Shown here piece after piece: positions 12,930 to 24,241 of a DNA stretch of 64,000 nucleotides. The DNA is from Viscum album (taxonomy: Eukaryota > Streptophyta > Magnoliopsida > Santalales > Viscaceae): assembly GCA_963277665.1 (NCBI GenBank), contig OY728130.1, forward strand, positions 428,407,101 to 428,471,100, written 5' to 3'. Both the position numbers and the translations under genes were made by a program. The notes below the pieces were generated by a model that did not search any database, was not told the DNA's origin, and worked only from the letters and a program-made list of their open reading frames with translations. Every line of letters starts with the position of its first letter. Position 1 is the stretch's first letter.

Positions 12930-15230
12930 ATAGTTTTTTTATTCACCAATAGGAAAATTTACAAATTCTTGTTAGTTTTATTTGAGACCTAAAATATCTA
13001 CACTGCTTGTGATTACATTATAAATGGCTCAGCCTTATACCCTTCCATACTAAAATTCACCTTCACGAATCCAAATTAATATAATTTCAAATCACTCATG
13101 TTGTAAAAACATTTTAAATGGAAAATTAACACTATCAATTTTTTATAATCCAACTCTTATATCTATTAGGTGATGCTAAAATATAACATATTCACGTAAA
13201 TTGGAATTTTATCCCTATAATCAGATATGTGCATCACTTCCTTAATAATCATAACACCACTATTTTTTATCATAATATGTTCATATTATTCCATTTTATA
13301 GAACATATAACCATTAATTACAAAACTATTCCAAGATATAACCTTTACATTTGGTCTTATTGCTTTCCATCAAAATCGTTTGGAAATGGAATTCGGATTT
13401 TTAGATAACTAATTATAGATTTGATCTCATAGCCATCCTATAAACTTTTGATTATATGTATTTGATATCCATAATTCATCCCTTGATCTATTAAAATATC
13501 TAATAATTACTTTGTCTGATTCAACATATGGAGAAACCTATACACTATTATGTAAAATGTAAAGGTGAGATTTCTCCTTCTCTTTGATGGTAATTGTTAC
13601 ATCATATATTCTATAAATTCTTTCACCTATAAAGAATCCACTGTAATGAATATTTGAGATACTGATGTTATCAACATCTAGTAGGTAATCATAAAAAATT
13701 CAATACCTTATTCAGTAATATATTGATCTTCAATACAAACATTTTTCCAACTTCAATTCTTAATGTACCCTTTCAAAATCTTCATTTATCATTCAATGTG
13801 GTGAATCCTTATGTAAAAGATAAGACCGCATAGTTGAACCTCTCTAACCATGTGAACCATCAGGTGGACTATTATATTAATGAATTATGGTGTGAAGAAC
13901 AAATCTAATTCACATAATTTGACTGTAATCTACTTATTAATGATTGGAAGCTTCACCAGGTATATAAATTTCCAGCATATAGCTTTAAAATAGAATCAAA
14001 GTCTGATTAATGTATGTCATACATTTTTAGTAATAATACAATGTCAATCTGTGGATATAAAATCTTGCATCAAAACATTTTTTTCATGTTATTTTAGACC
14101 ATGTGACTTCAAATTAGTTATTGAAACAACATTCTTGATATTTTTTTAATACACCTCTGTAACTTTTACACCATTATGGAAATTGAAATTTTTCTTCTCT
14201 CGATAGAGTGTAAGCTATTAGAAAAAGAAACATAAACCTTTCTCACTTAACCAGTTCCAAATATTCCTTTATCCCCATGTCAATCATTTCCAACCTATAC
14301 TTGATTTCATCCTTAGTTTTATTAGGAACATTTAGTAACATGAACACAACACTATCAGAAGTCTTTTTTCTACATGAATGACATCAATAAAATATTTGAC
14401 ATACAAAAAATTTCTATATGGTAATTCAAAAAAATGATCTCTTTTTCAAAACTTATTTCATATGTTTTTTCAAAAAAATTACCAAAAATAGTTTCACTAT
14501 CGTTTACTTCCTCAAATAGTTGATCACCCATTAGTGGAGATGGTGTTGTACCTTATTATGTATTCCCATTGAATATTGTTGTCCGTGAAGGGTATTTATG
14601 TTGTCAAGGAAAAAAACATAGTATTTGAGGAATGTTTCAACCAAAATGAGTGTGTTCATTATTCACAAATGGGAAACCGCAACATTCCTTTAATATTATA
14701 TCCTAACAAATTTCTATCAAGAAGAAATCTATTTATCATCCAATACAACAAGGTTCTCAATGAGATTTATTCATATCTATGAGCATCATACAATTTAACA
14801 CATGTATCCAAAATCAATTTCATATCTTCAATCAATATATCCAAATTTAAATCAATATCATTGCTGATTTTTCTTGGTCCATATATGTGCAAAGAGAACA
14901 TATTTTTTTTGTACTTCATTTATAACCACGGTGAAAAATTATAATTTACCAACATAACTAGCCTTGTACTATGAGTACTGCTCTATAAACCAAAAGTTTT
15001 TATTACATCAATAGATAATAGTATATTATGGTTTCTTGGATCATTTACAAATTCAGGATACTCATAATCAATTTTCTTTCACAGAGGATAGTCTATTGGA
15101 TGATGTAGTTTCCCATCTTCAATTCTTGAATCTACATTCCATGTCAATTATCTCATGATTTCCAAAAATCTATATAGTTTTTTAAACTGTATAATGATAG
15201 TAATTTACCATAAATATTTTGAAATACTTT
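12930..15230 (-). pseudogene. CACTA TNP2-type transposase, heavily decayed
   Basis: The minus strand shows the domains of a plant En/Spm TNP2 transposase in the right order. The PF02992 start (about 15,150-14,880) reads SRIEDGKLHHPIDYP, DPRNHNILLSID and a 'GPRKISNDIDLNLD' block. Next comes an 'LLYWMINRFLLDRNLLGY' segment (about 14,750-14,690), then 'NKTKDEIKYRLEMIDMGI' (about 14,330-14,260). A DUF4218-like part follows (about 13,900-13,680; HMVREVQLCGLIFY, MKILKGYIKN). Then 'SHLYILHNSV' and 'SPYVESDKVIIRYFNRS' (about 13,590-13,480), and a DUF4216-like end (about 13,370-12,950; 'SWNSFVINGYMFYKME', 'KNSGVMIIKEVMHIS'). Many stops and frameshifts make it a clear pseudogene. The element's ends are not certain. 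Confidence 0.8.
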
Positions 15231-16466
15231 ATTAATCTTCCATGAATCAATTCTCACCACACTTAGAGGGAACTTTATGAGTGATTCATGGTTCTTGTGA
15301 AGAAATATACAATCACTTGGGTAGGTATGTATTATAGCATACCTAACCTAATTATACACCTGAGTAGTTCTAACAGGATGGGTTCCACTGGCCTTAGGTT
15401 CACCTCCCCAAATTCCAAATTCTATCGACTAGTAGAGAGGGTTTTAAATAGTTACACTAGGGAGCCCATACCCTTTGGGAATGCTAATAATAATGGTCTA
15501 AGTAATAATGTATAACATATAGGAGAATAAGTGACTTAGCAGACTCAAACTAGAACCGCCAATGGTATAAGAATATTCAATAACAAATAAATTAAGAAAG
15601 TAATAAATTAATAGAAGTAGTGGAAAGTAAATGAACCATCCAACATACCCAACACACCACTTGTAGAACTACTAAAATAAACAAGAAAAACATGAATTTT
15701 ATAATAGTCTATACATTTCAATATATAAAAGAGGGTTTCCAATGGCCGACCAGTAAAATTCATACATATATATAATTATGATATAAAAAATAAACTAAAT
15801 GGAAGCTCCAACTTGGAATGACTTCAAGGTGTCATGCCAAACTCCATGAAACAACTACTAAGATCCATCCCCTTAGGCTAATCCTTTACATAAACATAAA
15901 TTCAAAAAGTATATATGTGTCCTGAAAGACCCATGTAGGGTGTGAGAAGAGTCTCAGTAAAATACCACCCAGAGGTACATACCTAGAATATGTGTTTATG
16001 TAGTAATGATATTAAAAAAGTAAATCAGCACAATGTGTAAAGTAAATATAGACTTTTGTGGTTCTCCAGAGGCACTAGGAAGTGATCATTTACCTCAAAC
16101 ATTGTTGGAATACTAGGAGTAAATAAGGTCCTTGGTCTATATCCCAACATACTTATAATGTCAAGCCTAGGTGAACCATCAAGTTCCACATCAAATAAAG
16201 TAACTTGATACCATGGGCCTCATGAAAAATCATGTCTCAGTAAGAACTGACATCCTGAAGGCACTCCCAAATTATTACTATCCAATCCCTTAAACCACTA
16301 CTCAAAGTAACAATTGGCTCATAGCCCAATGTCTGGAGGAACTGTGATTTCTGACCTAAAAATAAAACCACCATCATCCCATGGAATTATGTCCCAAGGA
16401 ATGGATATGTACATCCTCCAATATAAATAGGCATGCATCCTTAATCACGTCAAGCCTCATCACCCA
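15231..16466. other. Unassigned non-coding DNA, possible old LTR
   Basis: No gene is supported; the ORF at 15,288-15,515 has no recognisable domain. The reverse strand at about 15,930-16,000 has text typical of gypsy LTR leaders ('TTACTGAGACTCTTCTCACACC'-like). No LTR boundary was found. The last five bases (16,462-16,466, ACCCA) should be one half of the target-site duplication of the Tekay array; its partner lies beyond the window. Confidence 0.35.
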
Positions 16467-17257
16467 TGTAACGACCCAAACTTTTATTAATGAAAATTTA
16501 TATTAATATAATTAAATGTATTATTATGTAAAATACTTATATAACATATTCACTTCTTTAGTTTTATGATTTTTGATTTCAAAATACCGTTAAGAATTGT
16601 TATCATTTCTAATATAGTCATTGAACAGAGATCACATAATTAGTATAAATATAGGTCTTAAACAAATCCAATTTACTCAGAAAAAGTAAGTGATGGCGTC
16701 ATCTAGTAGAATTTTTCCATACGAAGCCCATTTTTTGGAGCTCGAAAAAGAGGTGGCGTCATTGGGATTCGCTCTCGACCAAGCCCAAGCCAAGCTTCAA
16801 CACATTAATCTCGAATAGAACCGCCTATAGGAGAAGTGTAAGTTGATAGTGATTATCACTTGAGTGATGTTATATGAACCACCCCAAGAGTCTTTCACCA
16901 TCACACACCTTACCCTTTGGTATTATGTAGGTGTTATAAGGGTTTATGTAACAAGAACTTGGAACTATGATTATGTGCATTATTTTTTTATATAATAATG
17001 AATATACATTTGTTTCATTATTATTACATTGTAAAAGGTTTTTAAAGAAAAAATAATATTTTTAGTTAATATTAAATTTAGAAATCTATTTTGATAAATC
17101 AATGGATTTTTTAATTAAATAATATTTTAATAAAATATTTTTACTAAATTACTTTTTATTAAATATAAATGATCTTTTAATTTTTTATGAATACAATTAT
17201 AATTATTACTAAGTCTTGAAAGTTATTTTTGTTCAAACCCATGAATTTTTTAGAAAT
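16467..17257 (+). repeat. Tekay LTR1, first part
   Basis: It starts TGTAACGACCC at 16,467 and matches 54,442-55,230 of LTR2 and 62,149-62,935 of LTR3. The match stops at 17,257, where the Sirevirus enters after GAAAT, and resumes at 47,580. The summed length (791 + 1,844 = 2,635 bp) agrees with LTR2 (2,666 bp). Confidence 0.9.
16693..16980 (+). pseudogene. U3 ORF of Tekay LTR1 (broken)
   Basis: This is the homologue of the intact 91-codon ORF in LTR3. It starts at the same ATG and reads MASSSRIFPYEAHFLELEKE. It keeps the frame through the 'LQHINLE' segment, after which substitution stops interrupt it (Gln and Trp codons turned into TAG, then TGA). The function is unknown. Confidence 0.5.
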
Positions 17258-18997
17258 TGTTGGTCGGAGTGGACGCTCAAGAGGGGGGTGAATTGAGTTC
17301 CAATTAAAATTTCTATTAAAATATTGTCTAGTTAAAATCCCCCAATTTATAAAATAAGTTAAACTGTAGAGAATTTATACAGATTGTAAATATTCACTTA
17401 GATTCTCAAAGATTGATTAGATCTCGGTTAGTTTAACCACAATATCAAACTAACTCTTGAAACTAATCTACTGATTTACAATAAGTGTAAACACTTTCTA
17501 ATTTAACTATCAAAGTAGCATCAAAATAATTTTATATTTTAACGTAATATAAGTGGAATAAATATGATATATATCGTATACATTAAACTTAAATAAAAGA
17601 TTCACATCAAGCCGAGACTTAGTCCTCTCAAGTATATATATAAAATTTGATCCACACCCTAGATCGGGGTTAACAACAGTTTTACAAAAACTGTCCAGGC
17701 CACGCAGGGACCTCTACCACTGTTCTTTGTGGGAAACAAAACAAAGACCAGGTCACACAAGGACCTCTTCCACAGTTGATGTGGGTAAACAAACACAACA
17801 GAAAACTAGCTATCCAGGTCACACATGACCTCTACCACTATCCCAGTGGGAAATAAAAGATGTAAGAGTTTGAGTGAGGATTTACAAATCCTCCAATTAA
17901 AGTTCAGGAGACAGTGTGTGTGTGTAAAAATACATCAGATGACACACACTACTCGAAAAGTAAATAATAAATCACAGAGGAAAAGATGTAGAGTTTAGGA
18001 TGGCTCTAGTGATTGCAGTGTAGCTCTCGACTCGTTGGATTCAGCAGGAATACTTCTGAGTTAGTCTCTGGTTTTTCTGTTGAAAAACAGACTGTTGTAG
18101 TTCATCTTGTCTTATTTAGAAGTGAGAAATATGTCTTGATTCGTCGTGTGTTCTTCAGCAGTATTGGATTTCACTCATGAGAGTTCTTTGAAGGTCTTTC
18201 AATCTCCTTCTTGTTCAGCACAGTGAACTCGGGTGTAAGTAAGTTCTTCATGTTGTATATTCACGCTGTTATAGTTACGTTCTTTTTGTGTACTGCATCT
18301 CAGTACTTCTTATATTCCACGAGTTCTGGAAGTAGGAATGATTCCCTTTTCATATGTACGAGATACGGTGCCCTGACATTCCAACAACTAACATTAAATA
18401 ACATTAATTGCATTAAAAACAACAAATATGACCGTTAGCATTATTTAAAATAATATTAAAAAAAGCTTAAGAAACGGTGTCACAGTGATCATGGAAATGG
18501 TGTCTTATTCACGGTGTCTGATCACGGTGTCTGGTCACGGTGAGTGGTCACGAGTGGTCACGGTGTCTGATTCAAGGTGAGTGGTCACGGTGTCTGATTC
18601 ACGGTGAGTGGTCACGAGTGGTCACGGTGTCTGATTCACGGTGAGTGGTCATGGTGTCTGATTCATGGTGAGTCCTTCACGGTGTCTGGGTCACGGTGAT
18701 TCCTTCACGGTGTCTGGGTCACGGTGAGTCCTTCATAGTGTCTGGGTCACGGTGAGTCCATACTTAGACAAATATCAGTATTTGGACTAAGATAGTGATA
18801 TGCATAATATGGGTTAAGGTTAATCATTAGAGATAATATATGAGAGAATTGTGATCATTAATAAGACTTGTAAAGAGTAATTAACATCCATAAGATTTTT
18901 TATTATAAAAACATGATGTGCACTGAAGAGAAAGATTAATTAATAGTAATGATATTTGTGATCATTAAAACATGATTAACACATGATAAGTCCAACA
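17258..18997 (-). repeat. Sirevirus 3' LTR
   Basis: The LTR is 1,740 bp, TGTTGG...CCAACA, the partner of 45,776-47,574 (1,799 bp). The size difference lies mainly in the internal minisatellite. It is 3' in element orientation because the polypurine tract lies immediately on its higher-coordinate side. Confidence 0.95.
18473..18757. repeat. Minisatellite in Sirevirus 3' LTR
   Basis: About 285 bp of tandem, variable units is built from TCACGGTGTCTG(A/G)TTC and CACGGTGAGTGGTCACGAG. The matching stretch in the 5' LTR (47,013-47,335) is about 40 bp longer. The motif (C)TCACCGTGA also appears, followed by GAC, in the pol-ORF3 spacer. Confidence 0.85.
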
Positions 18998-19012
18998 ATC
19001 TCCCCCTTTTTG
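18998..19012 (-). promoter_or_regulatory. Sirevirus polypurine tract
   Basis: On the minus strand it reads CATCAAAAAGGGGGAGAT and abuts the 3' LTR start (TGTTGG). This is the plus-strand primer for reverse transcription, in the form usual for Sireviruses. Confidence 0.9.
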
Positions 19013-19297
19013 ATGATCACAAATCATATATAGGCATAATATAAAAGACATGTAATATTAAAGATACGAACATAGAAACATCATTATACAACAGATACTT
19101 GTTGTTTTTCTCCTCCATTTATACGATTATAGAACTGATACCTGTAGGTTTTCTCCCCCTTTTGGGATTATCAAAAAGTAGAGAAAAGGAAATGAAACTC
19201 GGTAGTTGTTATTAAACAAAGTATTCAGAATACAAAGTACTGGAGAAGTACAAACAAGAAATGACATCCCATCAAAAAAAAACAGTTGTTAGACACT
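19013..19297. other. Sirevirus 3' spacer between ORF3 and PPT
   Basis: This short untranslated part of the element shows no gene. Confidence 0.6.
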
Positions 19298-22285
19298 TTA
19301 GGTATCCATTTTTTTCTTGCCTTTATCAGCAGCAGGAGCTGGTGCTGAAGTAGAAGAAGGCATAGATGTGGTTGACAACGAGGGTAAGGGTAGACCTTCA
19401 AAAACAGATGGAGCCAAAGTAGGATCAGTAGAAGATCTAGGCTTAGGTTGGTCAAGAATGACTAGCCGGATCTGAGAAAGGGCTTGGCTAACTGTCATGA
19501 CAGTTGATGCTAAGGCAGGGAGTCCAGGTCTAAGGGGTGCAGTAGCTGGAGAAACTATAGCAGTACTCTGCACATGAAGATACAGCTTCAAAAGATTGAT
19601 GAAATCAGTAATGATTTCACCACCATACTGCATAGCCTTTTCAAAATAATCATTATTCTCTAGAAATTTGTCCAACAATCTGGTGAACTCTGAAAGTTTC
19701 TGAACTTGAGCTTTAAAAGCTTGAGTCACCAGAGGGATTCTCATATTTTCCACAAGATATTTGAAGTGATTTGTCATGTCAATTTTAGAGAAAATCTAGG
19801 AAAGATACAAATCTATTTTCTTGGAGATATCTTGTTGAGCATCATTGGCTATCTTAGAATGAATACTAACCAAGTCCAATGCTCTATCACTTTTCTTAAT
19901 TACTTATTACAAAGAAGATAGATCCAAGCCACTAAAGGCATTCTGAAATTCTTCCTTAATTATGGATATCAGCATAGAATCATCCAAAGAAGGTGTGGAG
20001 GTCTGACCAGAAGCAGGTGAAGCCTTGACAGCTTTGGTTAGAACATTGATCTGTTTCAGAACTTTTTGCAGATATCCAGTGTATTCATCTGTAAGCTTAT
20101 TCAGAGTTTCCACAAGCTCTCTCATGCGTTCCAGCATCTTGGTGTGCCTTTTTTCAATATTTTCATCAAAAGAAAGTAGGTAAGTATGAACTTGAGACAC
20201 AATCTCCCTAACAATGAGGGAATCAGAAGACTCAGGAGAAACAACAACAGGTGCAGGGGTAGAAATAGGAGCAGGCTCTGATCTCACAGATAACTCATTC
20301 TGTAGACTTGCTACTATACTTTTCAGATTTTCAACATCACCACATAGCAGCTTGTTCTCTACTCTGACTTCTTGAATTTCTCGAATCATCCTTGGTTGAA
20401 TATGCAAGATAATATTTTCCAAGAGAATTGATGCATCTTATTGACTTAATTGAGTCATTGGACGAGGTTGAGTGGAGATAATTTTCTCAAATCCATCTAA
20501 CAAAGTCTCGCCAAAAACTTTCAAATCATATTTGGTTACAAAGGAGTGAAGCTCAGGTAAGGCTACAAGTAAAGTTAGAGGTTCAGATTCAGGTTGAGGG
20601 TCAGAGTCATCTTCAGACTCATATTCTGATCCAGATTGAGGTTGGGGCTCTGATTCTGGTTCTAAATGAGCTAAGGACTTCAGTTGAAACAGATAATAAA
20701 TATCCATTCCAATTGAAGTCACTTGTTGTGACTCATTCACATCATTAAAGCTTGGGAACTCATACCGAGAGTGCACAGAGAAAGTGACAAAAGGTTGAGA
20801 AGCTTCAGCAGATCCAGCTTCCACAATATTAAGATTTCAAGTTTCCTCCCCCACAACTTGTGCTTCCCTTTCAGATTCTTGAGATTCAAGAACATGGACA
20901 AGATCCATAGGATCATCCCTAATCTCTTCATCAAACTCTTGCCTTGCTAGCTGAAAGGCAATTTATATTCTTTCTTCAGCAGATGGAATAATCTCAGGAA
21001 CCGATTGTTCCACTGGATAAGCTTCCAGACTTGCTTCTTTCTCAACAGAAAGAGTCTCTTCAACAAAATATGCCTCAAAGGTTGCTTTCTGTTCTGAACT
21101 AGGAAAAACTAATTTCTTTGCAGCATTGGGATGAGCTTCTTCCTCATGAAGAACAACTGAAGGATCCTTAGTCCTTTCCTTTTCAACAACAACTTCCTCT
21201 CCTTGAGGTATTTCAGTAGGGATAACAGCAGGGACAACAGCCCTTTCCTCTTCAACAGGAACTGTTTCCATTGGAGGTATTACATATTCTTCTCTAGGTG
21301 GAACTTCAGTTGTTACTTCTTCTTATTCTTCTTCTTCTGAATACTCAGCCACCTCATCTTGTTCCAAACCAGGATCATCTAGGTTCTTAAGCCTTCTTGG
21401 ATAGTCAACAGGATTAAACTTTTTATAAAGTTGATCAATATCCTCAACCCATTGCTTTTTCCAGGTATTCCAGCTAATCTTCATCCTTCTGATGATAGGA
21501 ATGGATAGGAAGAAATCAAGGTCCTCTAATTTTTCTTCATTCGTTCCAACCATCCCTTTTGCAACTAACATGGCTGAAATCATCCTTGAATAAAACAGGG
21601 AGGTGGATTTGGAAGTTACTTTGATCAGCTCACAGATATGGCTGATAACGTACTTACACAGATTGATCTTATGTCCATTCTTCAATAGGTGAATTAGGAA
21701 CACATCCTGATACTTCATCACAGCAAAATCTACTTTTCTTGGACTAACCAAATTCTGAACGAACTTGAATAGAATTCTTGTCTCCCCATCCAGTTCAGCA
21801 GTTATGGCCCTTCTCTTAGTGCCATATCCAGTTAGATTTTACAAAGCGGTTTCCAGCTCAAAGATGTCAGTTGTTGGATGAGGGTCTCTCTGGTAATCTT
21901 CACATACTCCTTCATGTGGAATTCTTAGGCATGCAGCCCACAGCCTTGAAACGAAAGAGCACTTATGACCATCGATTTAGCTGTTCACCAAAAATCTTTC
22001 TCCAAACTCAAAAGAGAACTTCACATACTGATAGAATTGAGATACAAGCCTCGGGTAAATCAGTCTATTCTGTCCAGTGAACCATTCAAGCCATCCTCAT
22101 TCATTTAAAACTTTCAAAACTAATGATCTGCTAGACACCAACCATTCAGGGCAAACCTCTTTTTCAGGTACAACGGTACGTCTTACCAGGTTTGGGTTTA
22201 GAGGTCCTTCGGGAGCTATCCTCGGTATCCTATTTTGTTTCTTAGAGCGGCGCTTCTCAGACGAGGGTGAAGATGGACGCTTCAT
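19298..22285 (-). pseudogene. Sirevirus extra 3' ORF (env-like/ORF3), ~995 codons
   Basis: All six open stretches here (starting at 22,285, 21,751, 21,271, 20,824, 20,422 and 19,777) are in the same minus frame. Together they span 2,988 nt with no net frameshift, interrupted only by stop codons such as those at 22,097, 21,977, 21,839, 21,323, 20,963, 20,837, 20,438 and 19,907. The N-terminus has a basic cluster (EKRRSKKQNR, residues 10-19) resembling a nuclear localisation signal. Residues about 63-240 contain a WxxF...YPRLVSQFY segment like the 'putative plant transposon protein' family (PF20167). An acidic, Glu/Pro-rich middle follows, then a heptad-like region (20,422-19,907, probable coiled coil) and a Ser/Pro/Ala tail ending KGKKKMDT. 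I see no convincing signal peptide or membrane segment. The role is unknown; such ORFs are often called env-like by position only. Confidence 0.8.
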
Positions 22286-22697
22286 CCTTGGAATTCACTA
22301 AAGGTTCGGGCGAGAGGGAAGAGAAGGTTCAGGAGAGAATTCGGGTAAGGAATCGAATGAAACCCTTATGTTTTATCATTTTGGGAATGTCAAACGTTAT
22401 AAAAACACAAATGCGGGAAATCAAATAGCAATGAATTAAACATTATTGCGATACGAAAAAAAAATAAACATAATTCTCATGGTGAGACTGTGAGTAGGTA
22501 TTACGGTGAGACAGAAAACTAGTCATCACAGTGAGACAGTTTATAGTCATCATGGTGAGACAGTGAGCATTTTATATAGTCACGGTGAGACAGTGAGTTG
22601 TCAGACCGTGAGCATAAAACAGTAACTTAGAAACAGTAAGTATGAAACCATAAGGTAGAGTATAGTAAAGTATTAAACATTAAGATCAGTAAGATAT
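22286..22697. other. Sirevirus pol-ORF3 spacer
   Basis: This untranslated stretch lies between the RNase H stop and the ORF3 start. It holds the short-repeat block annotated separately and may contain the control region for ORF3 expression. Confidence 0.6.
22478..22612. repeat. Five-copy GGTGAGACAGTGAG repeat
   Basis: Units CAT/CGGTGAGACTGTGAG, ACGGTGAGACAG, ACAGTGAGACAG, ATGGTGAGACAGTGAG and ACGGTGAGACAGTGAG start near 22,479, 22,503, 22,527, 22,552 and 22,579, about 24-27 bp apart. The core CACGGTGAG is shared with the LTR minisatellite of the same element. Confidence 0.75.
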
Positions 22698-24241
22698 TCA
22701 TTTATGATTAATCAAACCAAGATCATGTATGATGTAGTCTAATCTTTTAGAATTTAATGGTTTAGTGAATATATCAGCAAGTTGATATTCATTACCAATG
22801 AATTCCAAAGTGATATCACCTTTTTGATAGTGATCCCTCAAAAAGTGATGTCTTACATCAATATGTTTTGTCCTAGAATGAGAAACAGGATTCTTAGAAA
22901 TATTAATAGCACTTGTGTTGTCACAATTTATTGAGACATGTTTGAATTGATATTCATAGTCTAGTAATGTGTGTTTCATCCACAAAATTTGTGCACAACA
23001 ACTTCCAGCAGCTATGTATTCAGCTTCTGCAGTTGACAATGCAACATAATTTTGTTTCTTACTACACTATGATACAAGTGACTTGCCTGAAAGATGACAT
23101 GTTCCAGAGGTTCTTTTTCTATCTAGATTACATCCAGCAAAGTCAGCATCAGAATAACTAACTAATTAAAATGATTGTCCTTTGGGATAGAATAGTCCTA
23201 GATTGGGAGTATGCTTGAGGTATTTGAAAATTATTTTTACAGCATTTAAATGTGACTCTTTAGGGTTTTCTTGAAAATGAGCACACATACACACACTAAA
23301 CATAATATAAGGAAGACTATTAGTCAGGTAGAGTAGACTTCCAATCATTCCTCTATAAGTGGTTTGATCAATAGATTTACCATTTTCATAAAGATCCATC
23401 TTATAGGTGGTACTCATGGGAGGGTCACTACTTTTTGTGCTATCCAATCCAAAACGTTTTAAAATATCTCTAGTATATTTAATTTGAGTTAAAATAATTC
23501 CATCATCATTTTAAAAGATTTGAAAACCAAGAAAGAATTTAAGTTCACCCATTAAACTCATTTCAAATTCATTTTGCATCATTTTAGAAAAATCAGTACA
23601 TAAAGAATTTTTAGAAGATCCAAAGATAATATCATCAACATAAATGTGTACTACTAAAACATCTTTTAAAATTCTTTTTAAAAAAAGAGTAGGATCAGCT
23701 CTTCCTTTTTTTTAAACGTTTAGAAATTAGAAAAGTACTTAATCTATCATACCAAGATCTTGGAGCTTGCTTTAAACCATATAAATCTTTTGATAGTTTG
23801 AAAATATGATTTGGAAAATAAGGGTTTGAAAAACTAGGTGGTTGTTCAACAAAAACATCCTCAGCAATATATCCATTTAAGAATGCACTCTTGACATCCA
23901 TTTGATATAGTTTGAAATTTAGATGTGCAGCATAATCAAGTAAAATCCTAATAGCTTCTAATCTGGCTACTGGAGCAAAAGTCTCCTCATAGTCAATACC
24001 TTCTTCTTGACTATAGCCTTGTGCAACTAGTCTAGCTTTATTTCTAACTATGTTTCCGGATTCATCTACTTTATTTCTAAACACCCATTTTGTGCCTATT
24101 GTGAAAGTGTCCTTAGGTCTTTCAACAAGATTCCAAACTTTATTTCTTTCAAACTGATTGAGTTCTTCTTGTATAGAAATTACCCAAAATTCATCATTAA
24201 TAGCATCATCAATGTTTTTAGGTTCAATTTGTGACAAGAAG
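22698..24241 (-). pseudogene. pol: Sirevirus RT and RNase H (3' half of pol)
   Basis: This is the minus-strand continuation of the integrase frame beyond the nested insert. The RT begins with '[20 protein letters not shown]' and has [20 protein letters not shown] and [11 protein letters not shown] typical of RVT_2. Near 23,700 the frame is lost in a run of T (8 in a row) and continues in another frame. The catalytic YVDD is at 23,631-23,642. RNase H (23,039-22,698) has the STAEAEYIA and CDNTSAINISKNPV motifs and ends at ADIFTKPL...LGL. At least one frameshift and one stop make it inactive. It was joined to the integrase at 42,318 before the nested insertion. Confidence 0.93.

Noticed and set aside
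15288..15515. 75-codon ORF next to the CACTA transposase
   Set aside because: No domain, opposite strand to the transposase, and its edges fall in unassigned DNA.
18473..18757. CRISPR-like array
   Set aside because: Units are directly adjacent and variable without unique spacers, and the block is duplicated with the LTR. It is a minisatellite.
19225..19455. Leu-rich minus ORF that could be a membrane protein
   Set aside because: It is the shifted-frame reading of the Sirevirus ORF3 tail.
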